From positions 124,001 to 188,000 of the forward strand of contig NZ_BLXZ01000008.1 of the NCBI RefSeq assembly GCF_014193675.1: a stretch of DNA of 64,000 nt, given 5' to 3'. The first letter of the stretch is position 1, and the number at the start of each line of letters is the position of its first letter. The notes beneath the pieces were generated by a model. The model was not told the origin of the DNA. It worked only from the letters and a program-made list of their open reading frames with translations, and did not search any database. Origin of the DNA: Geomonas limicola. GTDB taxonomy: Bacteria > Desulfobacterota > Desulfuromonadia > Geobacterales > Geobacteraceae. The position numbers were made by a program, and so were the translations under genes. Below are positions 8,922 to 16,655 of this stretch, one piece after another.

Positions 8922-9731
8922 TCAGTCGAAGTAGTAGTAGAGCGCGAGCCCGCCACGGAAACCGGCGACGGACTGTTGACGGAACTCGCCGATGCTGCGG
9001 CGCGACTGCTGCAGAAAGGCCCCGGAAGGGAGCAGGTAGAGGTTCTTCCTCAGCTGGAGGTAGGCACCCAGTTCGGCAGCATAATCCTCGGCCGGCGTGC
9101 GCAGGTCGGCCGAGGTGGCGAACTCGGCCGACAGCTTGCCGTCCAGGGTGAGGACGTGGTTCAGCTCCTTTTCGACACCAAGGACCACCTCGTGGCTGTC
9201 TGCCTCTCCCTTGGTCCGGAGGCGGGCATGGTAGTCGAAGTAGGGGATCGTCCCGGACCCCAGGCGGTAACTGGCGGAAAGCGAGGGGCTGAAGACGGTG
9301 CTGCGCTCCCCCGCACCGTCCCGGGGCGCACTGTCGAAGGCGACCGCAAACCCGGCGACCACGGCTAGCGGTGCCTGCTCCGGGAGCGGGTACCGGTACT
9401 GGAGCCCGGCGCTCAGGTCACCCATGCCGCTGCGCCGTTCCACCCCGTCTGGCGTGAGGCTGCGCTCCTTGAAAACCTGGCGCAGGGAGAGGTCGAGCTG
9501 CAGGCCGTGTCCCAGCCCGAAGCCCAGCGAGCTCACCTGGGTGTCGTCGGCCTTGCTGTAGGAACCGACGTTCTTGATGGTCGGGCGCAGAAAACTGAAC
9601 TGATAGCCGGTCTTAAGTTCGGCCTGGCCGGTGTCGAGCAGGTCGGTGACCAGGAGCTTGTGTGCGGCGTTGGCCGGCTGCGCTGCAGCCAGCAACAACG
9701 CGAGTGCTACTAAGATGCTGCCTTGTTTCAC
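8922..9731 (-). CDS. Putative outer-membrane beta-barrel protein
   Basis: 269 residues beginning at a GTG with GGAGG upstream. A signal peptide, MKQGSILVALALLLAAAQ with cleavage near NAA, is followed by alternating amphipathic strands such as AELKTGYQFSFLRP, GLQYRYPL, ATSADLRTPAEDYAAELGAY and a final GGLALYYYFD. The C-terminal aromatic-rich strand and repeated short strands fit an 8- to 12-strand barrel of the Phenol_MetA_deg/transporter type, but I cannot name a family. It is the last gene of a possible minus-strand operon with the cohesin-like lipoprotein and dockerin protein. A hairpin sits directly against its ribosome binding site (9747-9790). Confidence 0.7.
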   Translation of the reverse strand: MKQGSILVALALLLAAAQPANAAHKLLVTDLLDTGQAELKTGYQFSFLRPTIKNVGSYSKADDTQVSSLGFGLGHGLQLDLSLRQVFKERSLTPDGVERRSGMGDLSAGLQYRYPLPEQAPLAVVAGFAVAFDSAPRDGAGERSTVFSPSLSASYRLGSGTIPYFDYHARLRTKGEADSHEVVLGVEKELNHVLTLDGKLSAEFATSADLRTPAEDYAAELGAYLQLRKNLYLLPSGAFLQQSRRSIGEFRQQSVAGFRGGLALYYYFD

Positions 9732-9746
9732 GGGGCTATCCTCCTT

Positions 9747-9790
9747 GGCGCCTGCCGCGGGAACCTTGGGTAAAGACTCCGGCAGGCGCC
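9747..9790 (-). promoter_or_regulatory. Inverted repeat adjoining the ribosome binding site of the 9731-8922 gene
   Basis: GGCGCCTGCCG (9747-9757) and its complement (9780-9790) enclose 22 bases. On the minus-strand transcript the stem ends directly before AAGGAGG of the next gene. There is no U tract, so it is more likely an mRNA processing, stabilising or translation-control hairpin than a terminator. Confidence 0.45.
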
Positions 9791-9802
9791 GCTAAACGGC
9801 GG

Positions 9803-11293
9803 TCAGTTGACGGTGACGGTTACCTGGGCCGGGAGTTCCGTCCCGGCGCTACTGAGGATCTTGACCCCCGTGACTGCGAAGGAACCGGCGTCAGGAGCGG
9901 AGCCCGCCGTAGCCCGGGAACAGGTGAAGGTCAGGAACGACCCTGAGCTGAAACCGGTGCCCGAGGCGATACCGAAGACGAAGGAACCCGAGCCCGGGTT
10001 GGTCTCCAACAGCGAGCCGACTGCGGCCCCGGTCAGGGTGGTGGACCCCGGATTCAGGGTGAACCCGGTGGGAAGGGAGACCGTCCCCTGAACGCCACCC
10101 AGAAGCGCAAGTCCGTTGGGAACGCTCAGGGTGACGGTGAAGCTCTGGGACGTGCTGCTGTTGAAGCTCGACAGTGTCGTCACCGCGAGGGAGAGCCCGG
10201 CGGAGAGGAGGTTGCGGTTGGCATCCAGCACCTTGACCTGCGACAGGGTGAAATCCGCGGCCGTCGGCACTGGCTGCGCGGAAGGGACGCTGCAGGTGAA
10301 GGTCAGGATGTTGCCGGAGGCAAAGCCGGTGGAGGAGAGGAGTCCGACGGTGAGGGCGCCGGCACTGGGGTTGCTGGCCAGGATGGTGCCGACCGCACCG
10401 CCGGTCAGGGCGGGGCTCCCCTGGTTCAGGGTGACGCCGGCGGGCATGGTGACGGTCCCCTGCACCCCTCCCAACTGGGCACTTCCCGGCACGCTCACGG
10501 TCACCAGCACGGTGCGGGTACCGACGTTGGCCAGGGGAGAGTTGCTGGCGTCGGTGACGCCGGTTTCGTTGTGAACGTTGCCGGTGAAGTCTGACAAGGC
10601 CCCCTTGAGCGCGTCGGCGGTGCCGCTGTTCATGGAACTCGTGGCCACGTCGATGTTGCTGGCGAGGTCGGCGAGGGTGCTCGCCAGGGACTGGCTGCCG
10701 TTATCGCGCAGCTGCGAGATGACGGCCAGGGCCAGGGTATAGGTGGCCTGGTCGGCCGAGGCGCTGTTCAGGTCCGCGGCACGGGCCGCCACCGGCTGGG
10801 TGTTGATGATATCCACCTTGAAGAGGTCGGAGACCACGTCGTTGGCAGCCTGGATGGCTTGGGGGGTATAGGCCCCCCCGGTCTTCTGCACCGCGATCTC
10901 GGTGAGTGCGGTGACCGGGAGGTTCATGTCGCCCTGGGCCTTGGGGAGCGCGGCGCGTATCGGGGCGTCCGCCGGCACCTGCAGCACGCTGCCGGTCGCC
11001 TCGTCCAGGTAGTCGCCGCTCGCCTCGGCGACCACCGGGCCGACGTAGTTCCCGAGATTCGCCGAATAGGTGCCGAAGGCGGGGTTGATGGCGGCCTGTT
11101 TGAGGAGCGCGCCGCGCTTGCCGTTCACCAGGGCGTAGAGGTTCACGGTGCCGCTGGTGAATATCCCCTTGGAGGCGATGCCGCTGATGCGGGTGGGCTG
11201 TTGCTGGGCGGCGCCGTCGTGGTAGTCGCTGCATCCGGCAGCCGACAGGCCGAAGGCCAGCAGGAGGAAGCCGATGAGTGTGCGCAGGTTCAT
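9803..11293 (-). CDS. Lipoprotein with two tandem cohesin-like domains
   Basis: 496 residues. A lipoprotein signal ends in the lipobox LSAAGC (Cys21). Residues about 35-115 form a small beta domain (ISGIASKGIFTSGTVNLYAL), and 115-245 are mostly helical. Two tandem repeats of about 110 residues follow (262-370 and 383-495), offset by 124 residues. Each begins with a strand leading to LGGVQGTV, then TGxA/GVG, an SGTGFSSG-like turn and LTFTCS, and ends with a KVLDANRN-like or KILSSAG strand. This order resembles cohesin/CARDB-type beta sandwiches that bind dockerins. The adjacent upstream gene encodes a dockerin-tailed protein, so the pair may interact on the cell surface. Cohesin identity is inference. 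Confidence 0.7.
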   Translation of the reverse strand: MNLRTLIGFLLLAFGLSAAGCSDYHDGAAQQQPTRISGIASKGIFTSGTVNLYALVNGKRGALLKQAAINPAFGTYSANLGNYVGPVVAEASGDYLDEATGSVLQVPADAPIRAALPKAQGDMNLPVTALTEIAVQKTGGAYTPQAIQAANDVVSDLFKVDIINTQPVAARAADLNSASADQATYTLALAVISQLRDNGSQSLASTLADLASNIDVATSSMNSGTADALKGALSDFTGNVHNETGVTDASNSPLANVGTRTVLVTVSVPGSAQLGGVQGTVTMPAGVTLNQGSPALTGGAVGTILASNPSAGALTVGLLSSTGFASGNILTFTCSVPSAQPVPTAADFTLSQVKVLDANRNLLSAGLSLAVTTLSSFNSSTSQSFTVTLSVPNGLALLGGVQGTVSLPTGFTLNPGSTTLTGAAVGSLLETNPGSGSFVFGIASGTGFSSGSFLTFTCSRATAGSAPDAGSFAVTGVKILSSAGTELPAQVTVTVN

Positions 11294-11330
11294 GGTCTGG
11301 GTCCTTTTCGCGAAGCTTGCCGGGGCAAGG

Positions 11331-14300
11331 CTAGAAGTTGAGCGATCCGACTGCCTTTTTCAGGATGGCCAGGGCGTCCTCGATGTCGATCACGCCGTCG
11401 GGCTGGGGGACGTTGCCCACAAGCGGCCCCACGTCGCCTACCGCCAGGTCGTCGGCGTCGGCCGTCGCGAAGCCGACGGCGATCTGCAGCGCCTTGAGGG
11501 CGTCCGCTATGTCCACCCTGCCGTCGCGGGTCAGGTCGCCGAGCATCTTCGGACGCAAAACGTTGCGCTGCACGGTGCTCACGTTGCCGGCCTGGTCGGT
11601 GGCGCGCACCGTGATGGCGTAGCTCTTGGCGCTGGGGAGGCTCAGCTGCTGGGTGAAGCTCCCGCCGGTCACCTGGGGGGTGTAGTTCTGCCCGTCCAGG
11701 GTGACGACGACCTGCGGCTGGCCGAGATCGTCGCTCACCGTGCCGACGATGGTGACGCTGGTGGCATTCACGGTGGCATCGGCTGCCGGGGAGGTGACCG
11801 CCAGCGCTGGGGTGGTGGTGTCGGAGACCACGGTGCGCTTCACGGTGGAGCTGTTGCCGGCCAGGTCGGTCGCGGTCAGGAACACGGTGTTGGTGCCGTC
11901 GGCCAGGTTGAGCGAGATCTCGAAGGCGCTGCCGGTCATGGCCGCCTGTTGGGGGGCCCCCCCGTTCACGGTCGCCGAGACCGTACCGATGTTGTCCATC
12001 TGGCCGGTGCAGGTAAGGGTGCGGCTGGAGACCACGCTGTTGTCGGCCGGGGTGTCGACGCCGATTGCCGGGGCGGTGGTGTCAAGGGTTATGCTTCGGC
12101 TGTCGGTGGTCTCGAGCCCCGCGTTGTCGACGGCGGTGATCACGAAGGTGTTGCGCCCTTCGACCATCGTCCTGGCCACCGAGAAGCCGCCGCCGGTCAC
12201 CTGGACCGGCTGGCCGTTCAGTACCAGCGACGCGATGCCGTTGAGGCTCGTGACGGTTCCGGTGAGGTTGATGGTGGCAAGCTGGGTCACCGTGCCGTCT
12301 TCCAGCGTGGAAACCGTGAGGGCCGGTGCGCTGGAGGTGTAGCCGACCACGAGCGGCTGGTTGACGCTCGCCGCGGCGCCGTAGGTCGCGTTGCCTGGCT
12401 GCGAGGCGGTGATGGTGGCGGTTCCCACCCCGACGATGGTGACGGTGGAGCCACTCACCGTGGCGACCGCCGGGTTGGAGCTCGCGTAGCTGACGGGGAG
12501 GCCGCTGTCGGCACTGGCGCTCAGGTTGAACGGCGCGTCGGTCAGGATCTTCAGGGCAAGCGGCGCAAAGGCGATGCTCTGCCCGATCTTGTCGACCTCG
12601 AGGAGCACCGTTGCCGTTGCCGAGGTGTAGTTGCCGGTGTCGGTCGGGGTGAAGGTCACACTCAGGGCCTGGGTCTGGCTCACCAGGGCGCCCGTACCCG
12701 GGGTGTAGGCGAAACTCCCGGGAAGGCTGGCTGTCGCATTCAGCTGCCGCGTGTCAAGCGAGGTGCCCGAGGGGACCGGATAGGGGGGAAGCCAGCTTAG
12801 GGCCGGCGTGGCCCTGGTGATGGTGAGGTTCGCGCCGGTGAAGGAGATCTGGTAGTTGTTGCCGGCCGCGAGGGTCCCCTGGCCGATGGCGTAGGGGCCG
12901 CCCGCCACGCTCTCGCCGGCGGCGCGGGTGAGCGCGCCGCTGATGACGCCAGCGCTGTCGCCGTTCGCCAGCCCGCTGAAGATGTAGCTCAAGGTCGGGT
13001 CGGCGGCGCCGTAGACCTTGGTCTGGGAGTTCGCGATAACGGTGAGGGTGGCTTTGTTGACGGTCACGGTGCGCTGCACCGGTGCCGCCGCGTTGTAGCC
13101 CGCATCGGCGGCCTGGTCTGCCTGGATCACGATGCTGCCGGCGGAGCCTGCACTCAGGAGCTTTCCGTTGCTCCCGCTCAGGGTGCCACTGCCGGTCCCC
13201 CCCACGATGCTGAAGATGACCGGGCTGGTGGAGGCGCCAGCAGTGACGAAGCCGGAGAGATCGAGCGCCTGGGCGCCGTAGCTTGTCGCCGGGGGCTGGG
13301 AGAAGCTGAGGCTCTGGCTCCCCTTGTTGACCGCGAAGCTCTGGGAGACCTGGGGGGCCGGGCCGTAGCTGCCGTTGCCGGCCTGATCCGCGCGGATGGT
13401 GCAGGTCCCGGTGGCGGAGAAGGATAGCTGGCCGTCGGCGGTAACCGCGCAGATGCCGGCGGTCGCCGAGCTGAAGCTCGGGGTGAGCCCGGAGGAGGTG
13501 CTGGCGTTCAGGGTCGGGGTGCTGCCGAAGCTCTGGGCGCCGGGGTTTGCAAAGGTGATGGTCTGGGCCGCTTTCGGGGTCACGCTGTTGGAGGGGGCCG
13601 AGGCGGAACCGGTGCCGGCCGTGTTGGTGGCGCTGACCGTGAAGCTGTAGCTGGTGCCGTTAGTGAGGCCGGTTACCGTAAGCGGGCTGGAGGCGCCGGT
13701 TGCCGTGGCGCCGCCGGGGCTCGCGGTCACCGTGTAGCCGGTGATGCTGGTGCCGCCGGTCGAGGCCGGCGCCGTGAAGCTGACGCTCGCCTGGGCCTCG
13801 CCTGCCGTCGCGCTGCCGATGGTCGGGGCACCCGGGACGACCGCGTTGACCGCGAAGGAGCGGGTCACGGTTGACGCCGCGAGGTAGCTGCCGTTGCCGG
13901 CCTGGTCGGCGGCGATGCTGCAGGTGCCGGCGGCGAGGAAGCTGAGCGCCCCCCCCGCGGTTACCGTGCAGACTCCGGTGGTCGAGGAGGAAAAGCTCAC
14001 GGTGAGCCCGGAGCTCGCAACGGCGCTCAGGGTCGGGGTGGTGCCGAAGTTCTGGGCGCCGGGGTTTGTGAAGGTGATGCTCTGCACTGCTTTGGGCGTC
14101 ACGCTGTTGGAGGGGGCCGAGGCGGAGCCGGTGCCGGCCGTGTTGCTGGCGCTGACCGTGAAGCTGTAGCTGGTGCCGTTAGTGAGTCCGGTTACCGTGA
14201 TCGGGCTGGAGGCGCCGGTTGCCGTGGCGCCGCCGGGGCTCGCGGTCACCGTGTAGCCGGTGATGGGGCTGCCGCCGTTTGAGCCCGGTGCCGCGAAGCT

Positions 14301-16172
14301 GACGCTCGCCTGGGCGTCGCCTGCCGTCGCGCTGCCGATGGTCGGGGCGCCGGGGACCGTGTAGATGGTCTGAGTAAGGGGAGCCGAGGTGGAGCCGTTG
14401 AAGCTGGCGTCGCCGCCGTACTGGGCGGTCAGGGTGTGACTCCCCACCGAGAGAGCCGAGCTCGAGTAACTCGCGCTGCCGCTGCCGTTGAGCGCCGCGG
14501 TCCCTAGCTGGGTGGCCCCGTCCAGGAAGGTGACGCTGCCGGTCGGGGTGCCCGAGCCGGTGACCGTCGCGGTCAGGGTCACCGAGGTCCCCTGGCTGAC
14601 GGGTGAGCCGCTGGTCGCGAGGGACGTGCTGCTGGTCTTCTTACTGACCGTGAGGGTCGCCGAGTTGGAGGTCGCCGCAGGGTTCACGCTCCCGGTGATC
14701 ACCACCCGGTAGGCGTAGCCGTTCATGGCGAGGGTGGCGCCGGCGATGCCGAGGGTCGAGGTGGTGCTGCCGCTGTAGACGCTGCCGTCGCTCAGGTTGC
14801 TGAAGCCGGAGCCGGTATCGACCTGCCACTGGTAGGTGATGCTCGATCCGGTGGCGGTGGCCGAGAAACTGGCGGTGCCGCCCAAGGTCACGCTCGCGTT
14901 GGCCGGCTGTGCGGAGATCGAGGGGGCTACCGCGCTGTCGACGAAGCTGTGCAGCCAGAGGTCGCCGGTGCGACCGTTGGGAAAGAGAACCCCCTTCGCA
15001 TGGCCGACGGCAAGCGGGGCCCCGAAGTACGAGGTGTCGTCGTAGCTGTCGCAGTAGCTCCCCCAGTCGGGGTCTGGCCAGCAGCGGTCCGAGTAGCTGT
15101 TGTCCAGCTTGGTCGCCGCCTCCAGAAGCGTGCCGCTGTTTGAGTAGCGGGCGCCGGTGGTGTAGTAGTAGTCGTAGCCGCTTACGGTGTTCACCAGGCT
15201 GTCGAAGATCATGAAGCCGCCGTCGCCCAGGGACTTGAAGCTCGGCCAGACCCCGGTGAAGCTACCCGCACTGCTCGTCGTGCCGTCAGACTGCACCTTC
15301 TTCAGCTGGTAGCTCGCGCCGCTGTTCCCGGAAAAGGCGACCATGAAGTTGCCGTCGCTGAGCCCCATGACGTTCGTATAGGGGGAGTTGCTGTAGGTAC
15401 CCAGGGCGAAGTGCTGTACGCCACCCACGGTGATCTGGGTGCCGTTGTCGCTGTAGAGGACGCCGTAGAGGTTGGCGTTGTTGTAGCAGTGCTCGGTAAT
15501 GAGGAACTGCCCGGCCTGGTTGGAGGCGATGTTGGAGGAATAGGCCGAGGAGTTGTTGCAGTTGCCTTGGCCGGTCCCCGTCTTCTGGATGGAGGTCTGC
15601 CCGGTGACGGGGGTGCCGTTGGGCTGCAGGATGCGCAGGGAATAGCTGTCCCCCGCGGTCTGGAAGGTGAAGGCGAGGTTGCCGTTGGAAAGCTCGGCCA
15701 TGTCGGTGTAGCAGTTGTACGCGTTGGTCGAGGTGTTGATCGCGGTAAACGGGGTCGTGATGACCCCCGTGGCGCTCAGGCGCAGGAACATGTACGGGTT
15801 GTTGGTGTTGTTGTCGCACCCGTTGGAGGTCCCTTCCACGGTGACGATCAGTTCGCCGTTGGCGACCGGGTAGATGGCCATGGTGGACTTGTTGTTGGCG
15901 CGCGCCCCGAGGGCTGCCGCCAGGGAGGTGTTGTACACCAGGGTGCCGTCCGAGGTGACCACCTTGACCGAGGGGGAGTTGGTGTTGGCGTTGACCAGCA
16001 TCGCGATGGTGCCGTTGCTGAGCCCCGCGACCTGGTTGGCCCCGCTTCCCCGCTGGCCGGTCAGCTTCGGCGAGCTGACGGGGTCGATGTAGTTTGCCAG
16101 GGCCGGGACTGCTGAAGCCAAAGCAAACAGGCATATCGACAAGAGGCCGATAATGAGCCTTCGTACTTCCAT
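11331..16172 (-). CDS. Giant secreted Ig/FN3 multidomain protein with C-terminal dockerin
   Basis: 1613 residues from MEVRRLIIGLLSICLFALAS (signal peptide); the start is fixed by AAGGAGG upstream. Residues about 25-410 are made of repeated LSNGN/DGNF-type units that suggest a beta-propeller with scattered Cys pairs. Then come an Ig domain (about 413-510), an Ig-like repeat with GSVTFLDG (513-600), two near-identical FN3-plus-Ig units (606-778 and 779-951), an MBG/YDG-type domain (about 1041-1121), a Big-type domain (about 1195-1280) and three bacterial Ig units with TxPAIxVxxPAD starts (1285-1540). It ends in a type I dockerin (1543-1613) with two calcium loops, GDLTRDGRVDIADAL and PDGVIDIEDAL. 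It is probably an adhesin or surface scaffold protein. The cohesin-like lipoprotein follows after 37 bases. Confidence 0.85.
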   Translation of the reverse strand: MEVRRLIIGLLSICLFALASAVPALANYIDPVSSPKLTGQRGSGANQVAGLSNGTIAMLVNANTNSPSVKVVTSDGTLVYNTSLAAALGARANNKSTMAIYPVANGELIVTVEGTSNGCDNNTNNPYMFLRLSATGVITTPFTAINTSTNAYNCYTDMAELSNGNLAFTFQTAGDSYSLRILQPNGTPVTGQTSIQKTGTGQGNCNNSSAYSSNIASNQAGQFLITEHCYNNANLYGVLYSDNGTQITVGGVQHFALGTYSNSPYTNVMGLSDGNFMVAFSGNSGASYQLKKVQSDGTTSSAGSFTGVWPSFKSLGDGGFMIFDSLVNTVSGYDYYYTTGARYSNSGTLLEAATKLDNSYSDRCWPDPDWGSYCDSYDDTSYFGAPLAVGHAKGVLFPNGRTGDLWLHSFVDSAVAPSISAQPANASVTLGGTASFSATATGSSITYQWQVDTGSGFSNLSDGSVYSGSTTSTLGIAGATLAMNGYAYRVVITGSVNPAATSNSATLTVSKKTSSTSLATSGSPVSQGTSVTLTATVTGSGTPTGSVTFLDGATQLGTAALNGSGSASYSSSALSVGSHTLTAQYGGDASFNGSTSAPLTQTIYTVPGAPTIGSATAGDAQASVSFAAPGSNGGSPITGYTVTASPGGATATGASSPITVTGLTNGTSYSFTVSASNTAGTGSASAPSNSVTPKAVQSITFTNPGAQNFGTTPTLSAVASSGLTVSFSSSTTGVCTVTAGGALSFLAAGTCSIAADQAGNGSYLAASTVTRSFAVNAVVPGAPTIGSATAGEAQASVSFTAPASTGGTSITGYTVTASPGGATATGASSPLTVTGLTNGTSYSFTVSATNTAGTGSASAPSNSVTPKAAQTITFANPGAQSFGSTPTLNASTSSGLTPSFSSATAGICAVTADGQLSFSATGTCTIRADQAGNGSYGPAPQVSQSFAVNKGSQSLSFSQPPATSYGAQALDLSGFVTAGASTSPVIFSIVGGTGSGTLSGSNGKLLSAGSAGSIVIQADQAADAGYNAAAPVQRTVTVNKATLTVIANSQTKVYGAADPTLSYIFSGLANGDSAGVISGALTRAAGESVAGGPYAIGQGTLAAGNNYQISFTGANLTITRATPALSWLPPYPVPSGTSLDTRQLNATASLPGSFAYTPGTGALVSQTQALSVTFTPTDTGNYTSATATVLLEVDKIGQSIAFAPLALKILTDAPFNLSASADSGLPVSYASSNPAVATVSGSTVTIVGVGTATITASQPGNATYGAAASVNQPLVVGYTSSAPALTVSTLEDGTVTQLATINLTGTVTSLNGIASLVLNGQPVQVTGGGFSVARTMVEGRNTFVITAVDNAGLETTDSRSITLDTTAPAIGVDTPADNSVVSSRTLTCTGQMDNIGTVSATVNGGAPQQAAMTGSAFEISLNLADGTNTVFLTATDLAGNSSTVKRTVVSDTTTPALAVTSPAADATVNATSVTIVGTVSDDLGQPQVVVTLDGQNYTPQVTGGSFTQQLSLPSAKSYAITVRATDQAGNVSTVQRNVLRPKMLGDLTRDGRVDIADALKALQIAVGFATADADDLAVGDVGPLVGNVPQPDGVIDIEDALAILKKAVGSLNF
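13320..14357 (-). repeat. Two tandem 519-bp coding repeats (FN3 + Ig-like)
   Basis: Units 13320-13838 and 13839-14357 are in register with a period of exactly 519 bases (173 codons), and long stretches are almost identical in DNA (for example 13702-13760 against 14221-14279). They encode duplicated FN3-plus-Ig units in the dockerin protein. Confidence 0.9.
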
Positions 16173-16655
16173 GTGTGCCTCCTTGAACGACACGTCAATT
16201 CTGGTTTCTGGATGTGAGACGGTAGATGGAATGTGCGAGCATCATTGGGCATGGTGGAAAGGGGACATTGGCATCTAACAGGGCGCTCGCAATGTAAGAG
16301 TTATCGGAAGGAGAGGCGTGCTCTTTAACGAAAAAGGGTACTTTAAATAAGTTTCGGAAGGATGCAGGCGGGTGTGTTCCAGATGGCCCAAAGAGGCTTA
16401 AGGGATCTTTTGAGTGGCAACAGGGGCAAGCCCGAGAACCATGCTCTGGTCCCTTGGTGCGGCGTAGGCCGAACCGGGGCAGCGACTTGGGTACTTTGGA
16501 TGGCGTCTGTGGTCGACTTTGGAAGGGGGACGAGCGGGATAACCAAAGGTACTCGAGCTGAAAGAGGGGCGGGTTTCGGTGCCGGAACGCTCTCCCCGGA
16601 GGTGCTGTCGGCGAGAGGGATGCTGGTTGCCCGGGATACGAGGGTTAAAGTTGTT
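16173..16655. other. Gene-free region before the dockerin-protein operon
   Basis: About 480 bases. It contains the promoter region of the dockerin gene and the 3' end of the minus-strand gene at 16656-18497. I checked it for a c-di-GMP riboswitch on both strands and found no match. There is a locally AT-rich stretch at 16318-16350. Confidence 0.4.

Noticed and set aside
11274-12800. Plus-strand frame of 508 codons inside the dockerin gene region
   Set aside because: Glycine- and valine-rich shadow of the repetitive Ig domains; no ribosome binding site and conflicts with the clear dockerin.
13320-14357. CRISPR-like or mobile repeat in the dockerin gene
   Set aside because: The repeat is two long in-frame protein-coding units, not short spaced repeats, and it has no transposase or spacer pattern.
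16194-16655. Possible c-di-GMP (GEMM) riboswitch before the dockerin operon
   Set aside because: Such switches are common in Geobacter before exported proteins, so I searched both strands here and at 5528-5780 and 53437-53714, but the conserved GCAAAGCC and tetraloop-receptor blocks are absent.
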